Source of the DNA: a virus
IMG/VR virus record: IMGVR_UViG_3300009514_000888
Coordinates: 122,299 to 186,298 of that record
Length of the DNA stretch: 64,000 bases
Reading direction: 5' to 3' (one strand)
The first letter of the stretch is position 1. Every line of letters begins with the position of its first letter. A program made the position numbers and the translations under genes. This document shows, in pieces, positions 44,013 through 54,374 of the stretch. A model generated the notes under the pieces. It had not been told where the DNA came from. It worked only from the letters and a program-made list of their open reading frames with translations, and did not search any database.

Positions 44013-44042
44013 TTCGTCTAGCCCTCCTAAATTCTCTATAGA

Positions 44043-44075
44043 ATAACACAGCCCTCAGGGGCTGTGTTATATCTT
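44043..44075 (+). terminator. Strong 12-bp hairpin after tail tube gene
   Basis: ATAACACAGCCC (44043-44054) pairs perfectly with GGGCTGTGTTAT (44059-44070) around TCAG. Only a short T-rich stretch follows (ATCTTCCTTA), so it may be a partial terminator that raises tail tube mRNA level over the downstream chaperone and tape measure. Confidence 0.75.
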
Positions 44076-44146
44076 CCTTAATCCGTTGCAGGGTGTCTCT
44101 CCAATATGTCGATTCACATTATGGGCTTTTTGATAAGGAGAAAAGC

Positions 44147-44602
44147 ATGTCAGACGAACTAGGGCTAGCTCTTTTCAGCGAGAAAGAGGACGTTGTAGGC
44201 GTTCCGCTTTACTATCAGATCAAGAAAAACAAGCACGGTATATCTCGTATTGTAATCTTGGATAATAATAAGGCGGAAGAGTTGATGTCCAAGAATGACA
44301 ACGAGGCGGATGTCAAGGTATTAAACACCAAGTGGCGGCAAGCACGCTGGGGAGACCAGAATACGTTAGTGAAGCAATGCCAGAAGATCAATGCAGCTAC
44401 GGGGGCGACAGAGGTTGATTGGACTAAATTCAGAGATATGCGGATCAAGCAACTACTGGTAGATTGGGATATTACGATGCATGGCAAGAAGGTGGATGTC
44501 ACGGTTGATGCTATCGATAAGCTGCCTGCGGAACTGGTTTTGGGGCTGTATGAGAGATATGATGCGGCGACATCATTCGATGAAGCTGAAATGGAAAAAT
44601 AA
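44147..44602 (+). CDS. Tail assembly chaperone, upstream frame product
   Basis: A 151-residue protein from ATG 44147, with AAGGAG 8 nt upstream; an in-frame ATG-like start at 44093 would include the terminator tail and is unlikely. It lies between the tail tube and tape measure, the standard position of lambda G/GT-type chaperones. It ends MEK* within the run GGAAAAATAA. A frame one base back is open past the stop, continuing as a plausible C-terminal domain (next entry). The chaperone would keep the tape measure soluble and help tail tube polymerise. Confidence 0.75.
   Translation: MSDELGLALFSEKEDVVGVPLYYQIKKNKHGISRIVILDNNKAEELMSKNDNEADVKVLNTKWRQARWGDQNTLVKQCQKINAATGATEVDWTKFRDMRIKQLLVDWDITMHGKKVDVTVDAIDKLPAELVLGLYERYDAATSFDEAEMEK
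44593..44602 (+). promoter_or_regulatory. Probable -1 frameshift slippery site
   Basis: The last sense codons read GAA AAA TAA. Lys-tRNA on AAA can slip one base back within the A5 run (44595-44599) and the next codon in the new frame becomes ATA, avoiding the stop. It is not a perfect X-XXY-YYZ heptamer but is similar to A-rich slip sites of phage tail chaperones, with the stop codon adding a pause. Confidence 0.6.
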
Positions 44603-44802
44603 TCAGGGCGGTATCGGATGTCGCGCGAGGAAGAAGTCCAATCAAGCCTGTGCCGCCCGAAGTCATAGAGTTCTATTTAGCGCGAGAGTTTCGCTGGACA
44701 CTAGACCATATACGGAGCATGAAACAGAAGGATGTGGATATTTTGCTGACCATGATAGGTATCTACAACAAGACCTCTAAACAAAGTATACCAGATCAAT
44801 AG
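44599..44802 (+). CDS. Tail chaperone frameshift extension
   Basis: A 67-codon frame (starting at the reused base 44599, ending TAG at 44800-44802) that has no obvious start of its own but encodes a plausible protein segment: PPEVIEFYLAREFRWTLDHI, then DVDILLTMIGIYNK. Such short helical segments, with an aromatic-Trp helix, are typical of the T part of GT-type chaperones. Read with the preceding gene it would make a protein of about 218 residues. Confidence 0.65.
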   Translation: MIRAVSDVARGRSPIKPVPPEVIEFYLAREFRWTLDHIRSMKQKDVDILLTMIGIYNKTSKQSIPDQ

Positions 44803-44809
44803 GAGATGA

Positions 44810-45217
44810 ATGATGGAAGGTTTGTTTATCAATCCAGAAGACGAAGTATCGGTAGAGGTGTTTGTGTCCCATGATAACACAGGCAATCTGCTGACGCATT
44901 ATACGAGAGAAGCATTGGTCGAAGAGCATGACGTTGACCCGGCATTGGTGGAGATGCATACGTTCGTATTCAGGCGTCCCTCTTTCAAAGATGCTGTCAA
45001 TGCTGTGGGAGATATGGCGACGAAGGATGGCATTAGCTTGTCTTTTAATCCTCTGGCCATAAGGTTTGCAAGAATCAAGAGCTTACTTAAGGATTGGTCC
45101 CTAAAAGACGGAGAAGGAAACAAGGTTCCCGTCACTGAACAGAATATAGAAAAACTCAATCCTGTGCTTGCTGATATGGTTGGAACACGACTGGACGATA
45201 TGATCGGGCAGTTCTAG
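44810..45217 (+). CDS. Small tail-region protein, possible second chaperone
   Basis: A 135-residue protein with AGGAG 5 nt before ATG 44810 (a second ATG follows). VEMHTFVFRRPSFKDAVNAVGD resembles a motif (tFrrPt-x-x-d) I associate with small tail-assembly proteins of several phages, and the C-terminus ends helical (TEQNIEKLNPVLADMVGTRLDDMI). Being directly before the tape measure, it probably takes part in tail assembly. The assignment is tentative. Confidence 0.6.
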   Translation: MMEGLFINPEDEVSVEVFVSHDNTGNLLTHYTREALVEEHDVDPALVEMHTFVFRRPSFKDAVNAVGDMATKDGISLSFNPLAIRFARIKSLLKDWSLKDGEGNKVPVTEQNIEKLNPVLADMVGTRLDDMIGQF

Positions 45218-45264
45218 GATATAGCATACATATCGAAGGCGAATCTGTCTATTGAGAAATATCC

Positions 45265-48200
45265 GTGGCTGATCCCATTACCTTACCCGACAATTTAGAG
45301 TCTAGAATTAAAATGGTCTTCGAGACTCAGGGTCTCGAAGCTGCTACTTCTCAGGTCAATAAAGTTAACGCTATGGTGCGCGAGCAATGGAAGTTGCTCG
45401 ATGATGATGAGAAGAAGTGGGAAAAGCTACAGAATGTCGTCAATGCATCCGTAAGCAGGATAAAGGGCAATATTGATCAGCTCAATGCGAGCTGGCAGAA
45501 TACGCAGAAGAAATTCCTGGATGGACTCAATAAGATCAACTCCCAGACAGGCGCTCTGACCAAAAGCTTCTTGGGCCTGGTCGCTGGCGGAGCTGGTTTT
45601 ACGAATATCATGAAAACCTCTCTGACGACGCTAGGCAAATATAACGATGCCCTGTCAGCCGCCTCCGGTCATTTTCGCAAGTATGGTATGGGGATGGCGG
45701 AAGTCGAGGCTCGCGCCAAGGGATTGAGCCGCGCTCTGCACTTGACAAGAATGGAAGTTTTGGAGTTCTTCCAGGCTTATGAACAGGGTTTCCGCGCTTT
45801 CTCTGGCAAAGAATTCGAGAATTTGATGACAAACATTCAGCGAGCGATTGGGCTGAATGTCAAAGAACAAGGGGCTATGCTCAAACAGCTCGGCTCCCTG
45901 GTTCAGAAAGTCCCTGAATTAGAACAAGCCATCACCAGTCTCGATACGGCTAGTCGCAAGCGAGTGGATGGCATGGTCCGCATGATGTTCACAATGGGCG
46001 AAATTAATGCGTCTGAATATAAGGCATATCAAACTTACATTCGAAACAATCGCGTTATTACAGCGGAAGAAAAGGCCAGGAATGCCGAGATCAAGAATCA
46101 GCAAAGATCATTCCAAGAGATGCGTCAGCACTTGGAACGCTTTGCTTTGGCGTTTGGGCGGTCCCTGATGCCAGTTGTTCAGAAGTTTACTGCTTGGCTC
46201 GATGATAATTCAGACAAGGTAGCTAGATTCTTCGGCAAGATGTCGAGCCTGATACAGTCCGCAATATCAGGATGGGATAAATGGAAAAATGTCATCTTGG
46301 CTGTTGGCACAGCGCTATTGGCGTTGAAAGCTGGCGCGATGATTATACGGCCCATTATGGGCGCAATGGCGTTTATCGGGGCTTCTGGCGCTATCGCTCG
46401 CGCAGGCGGACTGGCGGCAGGGGCGGCCGGGGCCGCCGGTGGTGGCGCTGGTTGGATGAATCTCGGCGCAGTAGGCATGATGGGAAAGAAAGGCACCAGA
46501 TGGAGTGGAACTAAGCTTGCTGGCGGCGCGTTGGCCAGAGGCGGGGGACTGGCAGTTGGCTCTTTGCTCGCTGGCAGCGTAGCTTCATCTATGAAAGAAT
46601 CTGGCATGACACGATCTGGGTCGGCTGTCGGATTGGGCGGCAATCTTCTGGGGGTAGGTAGCGGCATGATGATGGGATCAATGTTTGGTCCTATTGGCAC
46701 GGCAATTGGAGGAATCGTCGGCGGACTCGTTCAGATTCCGTCGATCATCGATAACATCTCTGGATTGCTGGGAAATTCTACTGATGAAATGCGCAAGCAG
46801 GTGGAGGCCCAGAAAAAAGTATCCAGAGAAATACAAACCATGATGGATGACTTCCGTCAGTCTGAGTCTGTCAATGACCTGGTAGAAGCTGATATTGACA
46901 AGCGACAACAAATGCAGCGCATTGAGCAAGGGCGTCAAGCCGGACTCAAGACAGCTTTCGACCCACAGGCATTCTCGGATGTTAGGAAAAAAGCCTTAAG
47001 CAGCGATGCTGGACTGTCTAAGGCGATTGAGCAGCAAGAAGAGTACCTCAAGAACCAGGAGCTGTTATCTTATAGCTTTGCGGGTCGAGAACTGACATTT
47101 GGGTTTGATGAACGCAGTATATCTGAGTTGGGAAAAGAAGCTATAAGAGTCAAGAATCTTAGGGATAGCATATCTGCTAAGCTCAGCGAGCTGGGCGACG
47201 GTGGAGACCAGAAGGCTATATCTCAGCACAAAGCAGACCTTAATGCGTTGGACAAGATTCTCGGCAAGATGACAACTGCCATCTCCAGTTACAAAGATAA
47301 TCACAAGAAGGTGCAGCAGGACTTCGAGAGAGCTTCCGGTATCAGTATCGAAGCCATGAAAGAAGAAAACGATGTCTTGACCTCACAGTTCCAGACAGCG
47401 GTTATGGCGCGCCAGCAGAGGGCAAAATATGCCCAGGCCGAAGCCTCTTTGACCCAGGCGCAGATTGGGTTGTTCAAAGAGCGGCTAGAGTTACTTAGCA
47501 TGACTGGTAATGTTAGTCAAGACAACTTGGTTCAATCGTATGAGAAAATTACTGCTGACCTTGACCGGCAGGTTTCATTTGAGAAAGAACGCTTGGATAT
47601 ACTGAGGCAGGATTTGGCTATTTTCCAGGATTCTTCCAAATGGACAGAAGAAGAAAGGAAAATGCAAAAGGAGACTAACTTTATGACAATTCAAGAACGC
47701 AAGGTTCTTGAAGATATCAATAACATAGAAGCAAGCATTGTGTCTAAAACAAAGATTAAAGCGCAACTGGCCATAGAGGTAGGCAATGCATATAAGCATC
47801 AGCTGGGCTTGTTATCTCAACAGTCATCTCTGGTTAAAGGGCTGATTGACCTGATGGATAATTTTGCCATCGGAGTAGGCGCTAGTGCAGAGATGAGAGT
47901 CCAAGCGGTCGGCGCTATTGAACGAGAAGTGCAGACCATGCAACAGCAGAGTGAGTTGCAGAAGCGCATGATTGCGACAGCCGAGAAAGACTTCAATAAT
48001 CTCGTTAAGCGCAATGATGTAAGTGCCAAGGGTATTAAGGACAGAGAGAACGCAGAGCATCGTTTGCTTAACCTGCGTGAGCAACAGGTCAAAACGGAAG
48101 TTGATATCATCAATAAGAAGAAAGAACAGGCTCAGCTGACTAGACAACTTAGGGATGGATGGATCAGCGCAATGGGCGCGATGAATACTGGCGCTGGCAT

Positions 48201-50628
48201 GTTCACCAAGATTGTTATTGATCAACAGAAGAATCTTGAATCGGCCCTTCAGATGGGCGCTGTCGTGTCTAGCGTCAGCGGCTCTCTGAAGGGGGGTTAT
48301 ACCAAGGGCGATCAATTCTCGGCGCAAGCTCCCGGCGTTATTGATAAAGCGCAGGGCGGAGTTCGTGGGGGTACTTATGCCTACGAAACAACTCTGGGGA
48401 ACGATCCGTATGATGTAGAGGATACGATGAGACAGGGCTTGTACGGAGATGCCGCATCAGCCATGAATCTGCAACTTGACCGTTGGAGGGGCAGAGGCAG
48501 GGGTAGCAGCATGGCCGGTTTGGCAGTGGCTCAGAATCCATATTATCAGGGGTCTTTTCTTGCTCAGAGAGGAAACTTCGTTGTCGGCTCTCATCGCGCT
48601 GTTGACGGTTTGGTGCCTGGTATGGGGATAAATGTTCAGACAGGTCGTTACGAGAAGCGAGACAACGAAGGCGGGACTAGCGCTGGCGCAGAGAGGCAGA
48701 CGGTTGACATTCTTGATTCTGAAACAGTTATGAAAAAGAAGAGCATGGCAACCATGTTCCAGGATATTAGAAGAAAAGCTGGCGACGGCGAAGGATTCGA
48801 TAGAGTTATTCGAGAGATCAAAAAGTCTAATGAATTCCTGGAGGACTTACTCCAGTGTTGCAAGACAGGTGGACAAGGGTCTGTCGCTACTACTAGCGCA
48901 GAGCATGTGAAGGCGTTGGCGACGGCAATGGCGGTGATACCGGCGCTGACGGAGGATGAGAAATCCGCTATTGATAGCACCAATCGAATTGAAGCAACAA
49001 TAATAGAAAAAGTCAAGCAGGCATCATCCGATCAGTCCGTGGCTCCGGGGACTGGGATGGCAGGTAGAGATATTTCTGTTCCTGTCAGGCATAGTGCTTT
49101 GTCTGAAACTCTTGAGGCATTTAAGGAGCTTGGCAGAGAGTATGCAGGCAAAGAAACATTTAAGGATATTGGGGAAATTAAGAAATCTTTATCCGAAATG
49201 TCGGTTATAAAAGAGCATTTCTCATGGAGACTAGATAGAAGATCAGATGTCAAGGAAGATATTAAGGGGTTAGAGCCTGTCGCTGCCAAATTCAAATCTC
49301 AGGCAGACTTGTATGCTCTTAGAGAAAGAGATACGCAAAGAAGACTAGATGATGTGGAATCTTTCTCTGGGAAATTAAAATACGGCATTCTTGGATCGCA
49401 GCGTAGTGCCGCTGTGCTTAGGGAAGGCAGGGATGTTGAAAGAAGTCAGAAAGAATTACATCAAAAACATTTAGAAAAAGTTAATGATAGCTTGGGCATA
49501 TTGTACAGAGAACTAGACTCATTATCTGGATCGGCAGGAGCATTAGTAGAAATAGAGGCCAGAGAGAAAGACCTCCGCAGAGCTTTGTCGAGAGAGCTGA
49601 ATAAGGAAAGAGCGCAAGGTGTCAAGGACTTTGTATCGGATATGGTAGTCGCAGGCAATGGATTGATCAATGCATATAATCAGCAAAAAGATATTCTCAG
49701 TAGAAGAGCGCAAGCCGAAGATGACTTGGTTAGTGATTTAATGCAGTCCAGAAGAGATATGGAAATGTTTAGATCGCCAGGCACGATGAGTAGAGATGCT
49801 TTCAGGGTGGAGCAGGAGATGTCTCAAACGTTATCTGAATCTTCTCCTGCTGTTCAGCACAAATACGAAGCCGCCTTGGCTGCCAGAGAAGAGCGCAAAA
49901 CCAAGGCTATGATCGAGCAAATGCATAAGCTTGATGAAATGATAGGAATGCATGCCAGGGGTAGCCAGGGAGGGCTGGACGCTGCTAATCTCGATCAGGC
50001 AGAGATCAATAATGCCAAGGTGAAAGAGTTGCTTGGAGAACGAGGGGCTATCAAGGCGGCTCTGGAGAAACGCGGAGCGCTTACGCCCTATCTCCGAGAA
50101 AAAGGCGTTCGTAGTTCAGAAAGAGCAGCATCGTCCGCTGGTCATCGCGCAGAACAAGACTTGGCCCTACGGGCATCTCAAGGGGACTTGGATGCCAGGA
50201 ATACGCTATATGATCGTTGGGCCGCAAAAATATCTGACCCGACAGCGGAGATGTCCAATGTGCGGGAGCAACAGAAAATGTTGCGAGGAATGGCTGGTGG
50301 AACTCCTGAGCAAAGGGAAAGAGCGAATCGTCAGCTGGATATCCTGATGCACAAAGAAGGCGCTTTGTCCACCATGACTGTGCCGTCATCTCCAACGATT
50401 GTGCCAGGAGGGTTGTCCTCCACCGGCGGCGGAACAGTCGTTAATGTGCAAGTCGCTAGCCTTGATATTAGCCAACTCTCCAAGATTCCTAGTATGGTTA
50501 TTAATGCAGTTGGACGCCAACGGAATGCTCTTCCATCCGGTAAGGAAATTTTACATGGCGGAACCGATGTAAACGGTATGTCCAATGGCATAGGCGGAAC
50601 ATTCTCAGGCGTCCACGCCAATGTATAG
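45265..50628 (+). CDS. Tape measure protein
   Basis: A 1787-residue protein, starting at GTG (MADPITLPDN). It is by far the longest reading frame in the tail module. Long stretches are coiled-coil like; a hydrophobic Gly/Ala-rich region at about residues 335-505 (ILAVGTALLALKAGAMII, then MMMGSMFGPIGTAIGGIVGG) is typical of tape measure proteins and may form a membrane-active segment for DNA entry. The C-terminus has ASLDISQLSKIPSMVINAVGR. By the rough rule of 1.5 Angstrom per residue the tail would be about 250-270 nm. Confidence 0.9.
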   Translation: MADPITLPDNLESRIKMVFETQGLEAATSQVNKVNAMVREQWKLLDDDEKKWEKLQNVVNASVSRIKGNIDQLNASWQNTQKKFLDGLNKINSQTGALTKSFLGLVAGGAGFTNIMKTSLTTLGKYNDALSAASGHFRKYGMGMAEVEARAKGLSRALHLTRMEVLEFFQAYEQGFRAFSGKEFENLMTNIQRAIGLNVKEQGAMLKQLGSLVQKVPELEQAITSLDTASRKRVDGMVRMMFTMGEINASEYKAYQTYIRNNRVITAEEKARNAEIKNQQRSFQEMRQHLERFALAFGRSLMPVVQKFTAWLDDNSDKVARFFGKMSSLIQSAISGWDKWKNVILAVGTALLALKAGAMIIRPIMGAMAFIGASGAIARAGGLAAGAAGAAGGGAGWMNLGAVGMMGKKGTRWSGTKLAGGALARGGGLAVGSLLAGSVASSMKESGMTRSGSAVGLGGNLLGVGSGMMMGSMFGPIGTAIGGIVGGLVQIPSIIDNISGLLGNSTDEMRKQVEAQKKVSREIQTMMDDFRQSESVNDLVEADIDKRQQMQRIEQGRQAGLKTAFDPQAFSDVRKKALSSDAGLSKAIEQQEEYLKNQELLSYSFAGRELTFGFDERSISELGKEAIRVKNLRDSISAKLSELGDGGDQKAISQHKADLNALDKILGKMTTAISSYKDNHKKVQQDFERASGISIEAMKEENDVLTSQFQTAVMARQQRAKYAQAEASLTQAQIGLFKERLELLSMTGNVSQDNLVQSYEKITADLDRQVSFEKERLDILRQDLAIFQDSSKWTEEERKMQKETNFMTIQERKVLEDINNIEASIVSKTKIKAQLAIEVGNAYKHQLGLLSQQSSLVKGLIDLMDNFAIGVGASAEMRVQAVGAIEREVQTMQQQSELQKRMIATAEKDFNNLVKRNDVSAKGIKDRENAEHRLLNLREQQVKTEVDIINKKKEQAQLTRQLRDGWISAMGAMNTGAGMFTKIVIDQQKNLESALQMGAVVSSVSGSLKGGYTKGDQFSAQAPGVIDKAQGGVRGGTYAYETTLGNDPYDVEDTMRQGLYGDAASAMNLQLDRWRGRGRGSSMAGLAVAQNPYYQGSFLAQRGNFVVGSHRAVDGLVPGMGINVQTGRYEKRDNEGGTSAGAERQTVDILDSETVMKKKSMATMFQDIRRKAGDGEGFDRVIREIKKSNEFLEDLLQCCKTGGQGSVATTSAEHVKALATAMAVIPALTEDEKSAIDSTNRIEATIIEKVKQASSDQSVAPGTGMAGRDISVPVRHSALSETLEAFKELGREYAGKETFKDIGEIKKSLSEMSVIKEHFSWRLDRRSDVKEDIKGLEPVAAKFKSQADLYALRERDTQRRLDDVESFSGKLKYGILGSQRSAAVLREGRDVERSQKELHQKHLEKVNDSLGILYRELDSLSGSAGALVEIEAREKDLRRALSRELNKERAQGVKDFVSDMVVAGNGLINAYNQQKDILSRRAQAEDDLVSDLMQSRRDMEMFRSPGTMSRDAFRVEQEMSQTLSESSPAVQHKYEAALAAREERKTKAMIEQMHKLDEMIGMHARGSQGGLDAANLDQAEINNAKVKELLGERGAIKAALEKRGALTPYLREKGVRSSERAASSAGHRAEQDLALRASQGDLDARNTLYDRWAAKISDPTAEMSNVREQQKMLRGMAGGTPEQRERANRQLDILMHKEGALSTMTVPSSPTIVPGGLSSTGGGTVVNVQVASLDISQLSKIPSMVINAVGRQRNALPSGKEILHGGTDVNGMSNGIGGTFSGVHANV

Positions 50629-50635
50629 GTAAATT

Positions 50636-53600
50636 ATGGCGACCTGCGATCCTGATGGATTCCCAGCGTTTAACCCATCCGATCTTGTCTCTCACGGCGT
50701 AATCTTCCCAAGTCTGATCCGGACACACCCCGCCGGGACTAGCGTTGCAGAGAGACCAGGACAAACTATCCTTACGCTCGATGACGGGACCATCCAAGAA
50801 ACGCGAAAACTCCTGCCAGCACGATCTGTCCAGGTCGAAATGCTATTTCGCAAACCGTTCTCTGGCAGTAATCTAAGCCTGACACAATTCGGCAGACAAA
50901 GCGGCCGCGATATCGGCGGGCTGGGAATTCTTGGGGGAGGCACAGGGGCGCTTGGACTAACTTTCGCAGCGACTACGCTCATCGGAGGAGTTACCAGAAG
51001 CGTGTCCTCTTTCGTCTTCCATCTGGTAGACGGGGAAACCCTGATCAATTTTCCGATTCAACTAACGGCAGGAATGCTGGCCGATGCGGAAATAGAGCTA
51101 ACAGGTTTCGTGATGACTGTCTTCGGGTTGTTCGATGATAAAGCAGACTTTACCGAGGAACAGCTGTCTCGGCTCGGGCTAAAAACCCCCTTTATAAGCG
51201 GCTTCCAGGGTCCAAGCGACCAGTTTGTGGGCGTTGTCACCCTTCCGCCAGGTAATCGTTTTGTCAGACTAGTCCGAGATACTCGCAAAGACCGCTATAG
51301 AGCAGATAGCGACGTAGCCGCTCCGCATGCCTTCTTCACGAATCCTGCTGCTTTCAATGATCTAACAGATAACAAGATATCATTTGACACATCAGGCTTG
51401 AAGGAAGGCGATACGCTGTATCTGACTGCGGCTCTTGTGTCAGAGCGGCATCTAAGACAAGCAGTAGATCACAGGGCGACGCTCTTTGAGGGCGCAAATC
51501 GAGTCGGCGTGACGCTGGAAACGGTTGCCCTGGGAGAGGTCCATAGCGGCGCTTGGAACTTCAGTATTCAGAAATGGCGCGTTCCCTGCGACCCCAGCAG
51601 CTCTGGGACTGTATCTATTTCGGATACTTTCGATACCAATGCGCCAGAGAATAACAATGATGCTTGTTCGACGGAAACGTGGGACTTCATCGAAGGCTGG
51701 AGGATTGCGGAGTCTGTGGCCAAGGAAGTCCCCGAGTTTTTTGCTGCTGATAGCAGGGGCATCGTCAAGGTCACGCCGTCAGGTTCGCAGATACTATTTC
51801 CCAGAGGGAGTATCAATGATCAGCCCTGGTTCGATGCTTTTTTGAATGATAGTGGATACGGCAACCGGACAATTGCCAACAGTAGTAATGAGATCGACTT
51901 TGCGGGTGCGCTGTTCGATGTTAGCGAGCATGTGAACTCTCTGCTGTTTGATCAGCAAAAGATTCCATACCAAAGAGATTTCGCATTGGCGCTCCAATCG
52001 GTCAGCAAATTCGATCCAGATATCACAGGCACGGGTATCGGTATCATCAGCCTAGACCTGGTAAATAATGGCGTCACTGTAGAGGTTGACAAGGCAGACC
52101 TATCAACCTCCGCGTTTCAGCCATCGGGGCAGAAGTCCATCTTCCCATCTGGATATTCAACGACACAATGCGGAGGATTTAATGCTGCCGAAGTTGTCGA
52201 TCCACGGAGTCAGGTAGGATCAAATATCATCAACATTCTTGGGTATGGAGAGCCTCCCGACTTGTTCTCTGATTGGATATTCCGGACTCCGTTTATAGAT
52301 GGAACATATGGGCGCAAAACTAGGGTATATTTCGAACGGCACACAGAAGACGTTGCGATTATATCCAAAGAGACTGATCGCGTATTCGTCAGCACCATTC
52401 CCTCTATTGACTCCAGCATCTCAGTCGATACGAACCTGAAACATAGAAAAGCATTCGCATCGTTCGATGATCCAGGTTTCGCATCTCTGGCTTTTCATCA
52501 CCTGGACGAAGGCTCTACCAATAAGAAATTGGATGAACTCGAGATTGATACCACCAAGAATCATAATCGTGGGCAATTCGACCATAACGAGTTTCGATAC
52601 GTAGGATATGGCCCGCTGCTGGCCGGAGACCCGTCCACCTATTCAAATGGCATTGCGATATCCAGAGAGTGGCTGGAAATATGCGAAGAACGTATCAGTC
52701 CCGCTGATTTGTTCAAGGATGTGAACTTATCTTTCAGCGTTGAAACCGAGGGAAATATCACCGTCAACCTGGACAGAGACAAAGCTTATAGGCAGATCGT
52801 CGTTGAATATAACTCTGGTTTTGGTTTTGCAAATCTGACAGATGTAGGGCATTTGATATCCTTTGAGTTCGAAGGAAGCGGTCAGGTGATCTCAAACATT
52901 GCCATTCCACTCCGACGAGGCACCGTCCCCGCCCCTGTCGTGTCGGGCAATATTGCTGAGGTTGCGGCGTCTGCCGTGTCTGCCGCGACTCAGGTCGTTG
53001 GCGTATTGGCGAAAAATGTGACTGGAGAATTCGCGATCTCGGTGGATGCCAGATATTACTCAGGGACAAGGTTAAGGATCAGGGGGGATGCTCTGTCTCA
53101 TGTGCAGGTTCTTCGCATATCGGCTACGGAGTCTCCCAAGACGGCTATTGAACCCTTGCTGGTGGCTGGCAGGCAGACATCGACGATCATCGATGATTTG
53201 ATGCAGATATTCGTGTTCTATACAGATGATAACTCAAATAACATTTCCTGCGCCATGTCTCCGGACTTGGGTCATAGTTGGATCAGGCATACAGATATTA
53301 TTCGACTCAAGAAAGGGGAGAGAGCAGACACGCCATATATAATCAAGAACAAGGACAGGACCAGATTCCATCTTCTTTACCGTCTCAATGATACATTTTT
53401 GATGATGAAGAAACTGAATCCCCATTGGTTCGTCTGCCAAGACTCTGATGTCGAGTACGAGTCTCCAACTGAGCTGAATGATACCACAGATGATTTGCTG
53501 GGATTAGAAAAATATGAACCAGGGGGACAGCAGATTCGACTGGAACCCAGTTATTTTGTGTGCGGTGACAAAAACGATACGTTTTTTGAGAAAGAGTCCG

Positions 53601-54373
53601 AGATTACTGCAAAGAGAATTAAAAACGATCTGGCTCCTAGGTTTGTTATGTCTGGCGATCCTGATACGCTGACAGATTCTTTTGTGGACGCCAGTTATGC
53701 GGCATTTACAGATGGCATCGGCAATTTTCGTCTTTTCTATGTGCTGAATGATGGCAAGTTTTACATGAAGGTCAGCCCCGATGGGTTGGAATGGATTCCC
53801 CAGGTATCGGGCGTGACGTTGCATCGGAACTTCACAGACGAGGTAGATGAAGATACCTCTACTGAAATTAAAAACATACAAGTTATCTTTGACGAGAAGG
53901 GAGACAAGGTATATACATTGTACTTTAATCAAGGCAGCCTCTTCCTTCGCGTATTTGATGGACTAAAACTATATAGCCGCAATGGATCGCCTGATGCTTC
54001 TAGCAATATTGGGCCTATTGCCCAGAACGTCGTCGATCACCTGTCCATAGATGCACAATCCGCAAATAAGCCGATCTTTTTAGTGGGGCAGATGGAATCG
54101 AAGCTGGCCGAGAGAATCAAACAAGAGCGCACCGGAAATCTGACTACCCCCGATCCTAATAATCCCCTGGAAGTGCTTGTCTCTTATCAGTATCCCATAG
54201 ACATCATTGATACATTTGACGCTAATTTTGCTGTTGAAGAAGCCGTCAAACCAGCGGGGTGGTTTACGGCCAAAGGCTTTGCCAGAGTTCTCTATAAATC
54301 CACCGATGATGTCTTGTTTGGACTGACGATCAATGGGGACGCTCCAAAATTGGATGCGCATTTAAGAATCTAG
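50636..54373 (+). CDS. Large tail-tip protein with Asp-box motifs
   Basis: A 1245-residue protein behind the tape measure. No whole-length family was recognised. The N-terminal part has strands and loops typical of distal tail proteins (LIRTHPAGTSVAERPGQTI). In the C-terminal third, CAMSPDLGHSWIRH has the Asp-box form S-x-D-x-G-x-x-W; another, KVSPDGLEWIPQV, is close to it. Asp-boxes mark sialidase-like beta-propellers, so a carbohydrate-binding or hydrolysing propeller is possible. Start/stop spacing to the next gene is 1 bp. Confidence 0.7.
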   Translation: MATCDPDGFPAFNPSDLVSHGVIFPSLIRTHPAGTSVAERPGQTILTLDDGTIQETRKLLPARSVQVEMLFRKPFSGSNLSLTQFGRQSGRDIGGLGILGGGTGALGLTFAATTLIGGVTRSVSSFVFHLVDGETLINFPIQLTAGMLADAEIELTGFVMTVFGLFDDKADFTEEQLSRLGLKTPFISGFQGPSDQFVGVVTLPPGNRFVRLVRDTRKDRYRADSDVAAPHAFFTNPAAFNDLTDNKISFDTSGLKEGDTLYLTAALVSERHLRQAVDHRATLFEGANRVGVTLETVALGEVHSGAWNFSIQKWRVPCDPSSSGTVSISDTFDTNAPENNNDACSTETWDFIEGWRIAESVAKEVPEFFAADSRGIVKVTPSGSQILFPRGSINDQPWFDAFLNDSGYGNRTIANSSNEIDFAGALFDVSEHVNSLLFDQQKIPYQRDFALALQSVSKFDPDITGTGIGIISLDLVNNGVTVEVDKADLSTSAFQPSGQKSIFPSGYSTTQCGGFNAAEVVDPRSQVGSNIINILGYGEPPDLFSDWIFRTPFIDGTYGRKTRVYFERHTEDVAIISKETDRVFVSTIPSIDSSISVDTNLKHRKAFASFDDPGFASLAFHHLDEGSTNKKLDELEIDTTKNHNRGQFDHNEFRYVGYGPLLAGDPSTYSNGIAISREWLEICEERISPADLFKDVNLSFSVETEGNITVNLDRDKAYRQIVVEYNSGFGFANLTDVGHLISFEFEGSGQVISNIAIPLRRGTVPAPVVSGNIAEVAASAVSAATQVVGVLAKNVTGEFAISVDARYYSGTRLRIRGDALSHVQVLRISATESPKTAIEPLLVAGRQTSTIIDDLMQIFVFYTDDNSNNISCAMSPDLGHSWIRHTDIIRLKKGERADTPYIIKNKDRTRFHLLYRLNDTFLMMKKLNPHWFVCQDSDVEYESPTELNDTTDDLLGLEKYEPGGQQIRLEPSYFVCGDKNDTFFEKESEITAKRIKNDLAPRFVMSGDPDTLTDSFVDASYAAFTDGIGNFRLFYVLNDGKFYMKVSPDGLEWIPQVSGVTLHRNFTDEVDEDTSTEIKNIQVIFDEKGDKVYTLYFNQGSLFLRVFDGLKLYSRNGSPDASSNIGPIAQNVVDHLSIDAQSANKPIFLVGQMESKLAERIKQERTGNLTTPDPNNPLEVLVSYQYPIDIIDTFDANFAVEEAVKPAGWFTAKGFARVLYKSTDDVLFGLTINGDAPKLDAHLRI

Positions 54374-54374
54374 A

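Noticed and set aside
43113-45264. A contractile tail sheath protein in the tail region
   Set aside because: No large protein between the neck and chaperone genes resembles a sheath. The window does not exclude a sheath gene elsewhere, but here the tail looks non-contractile.
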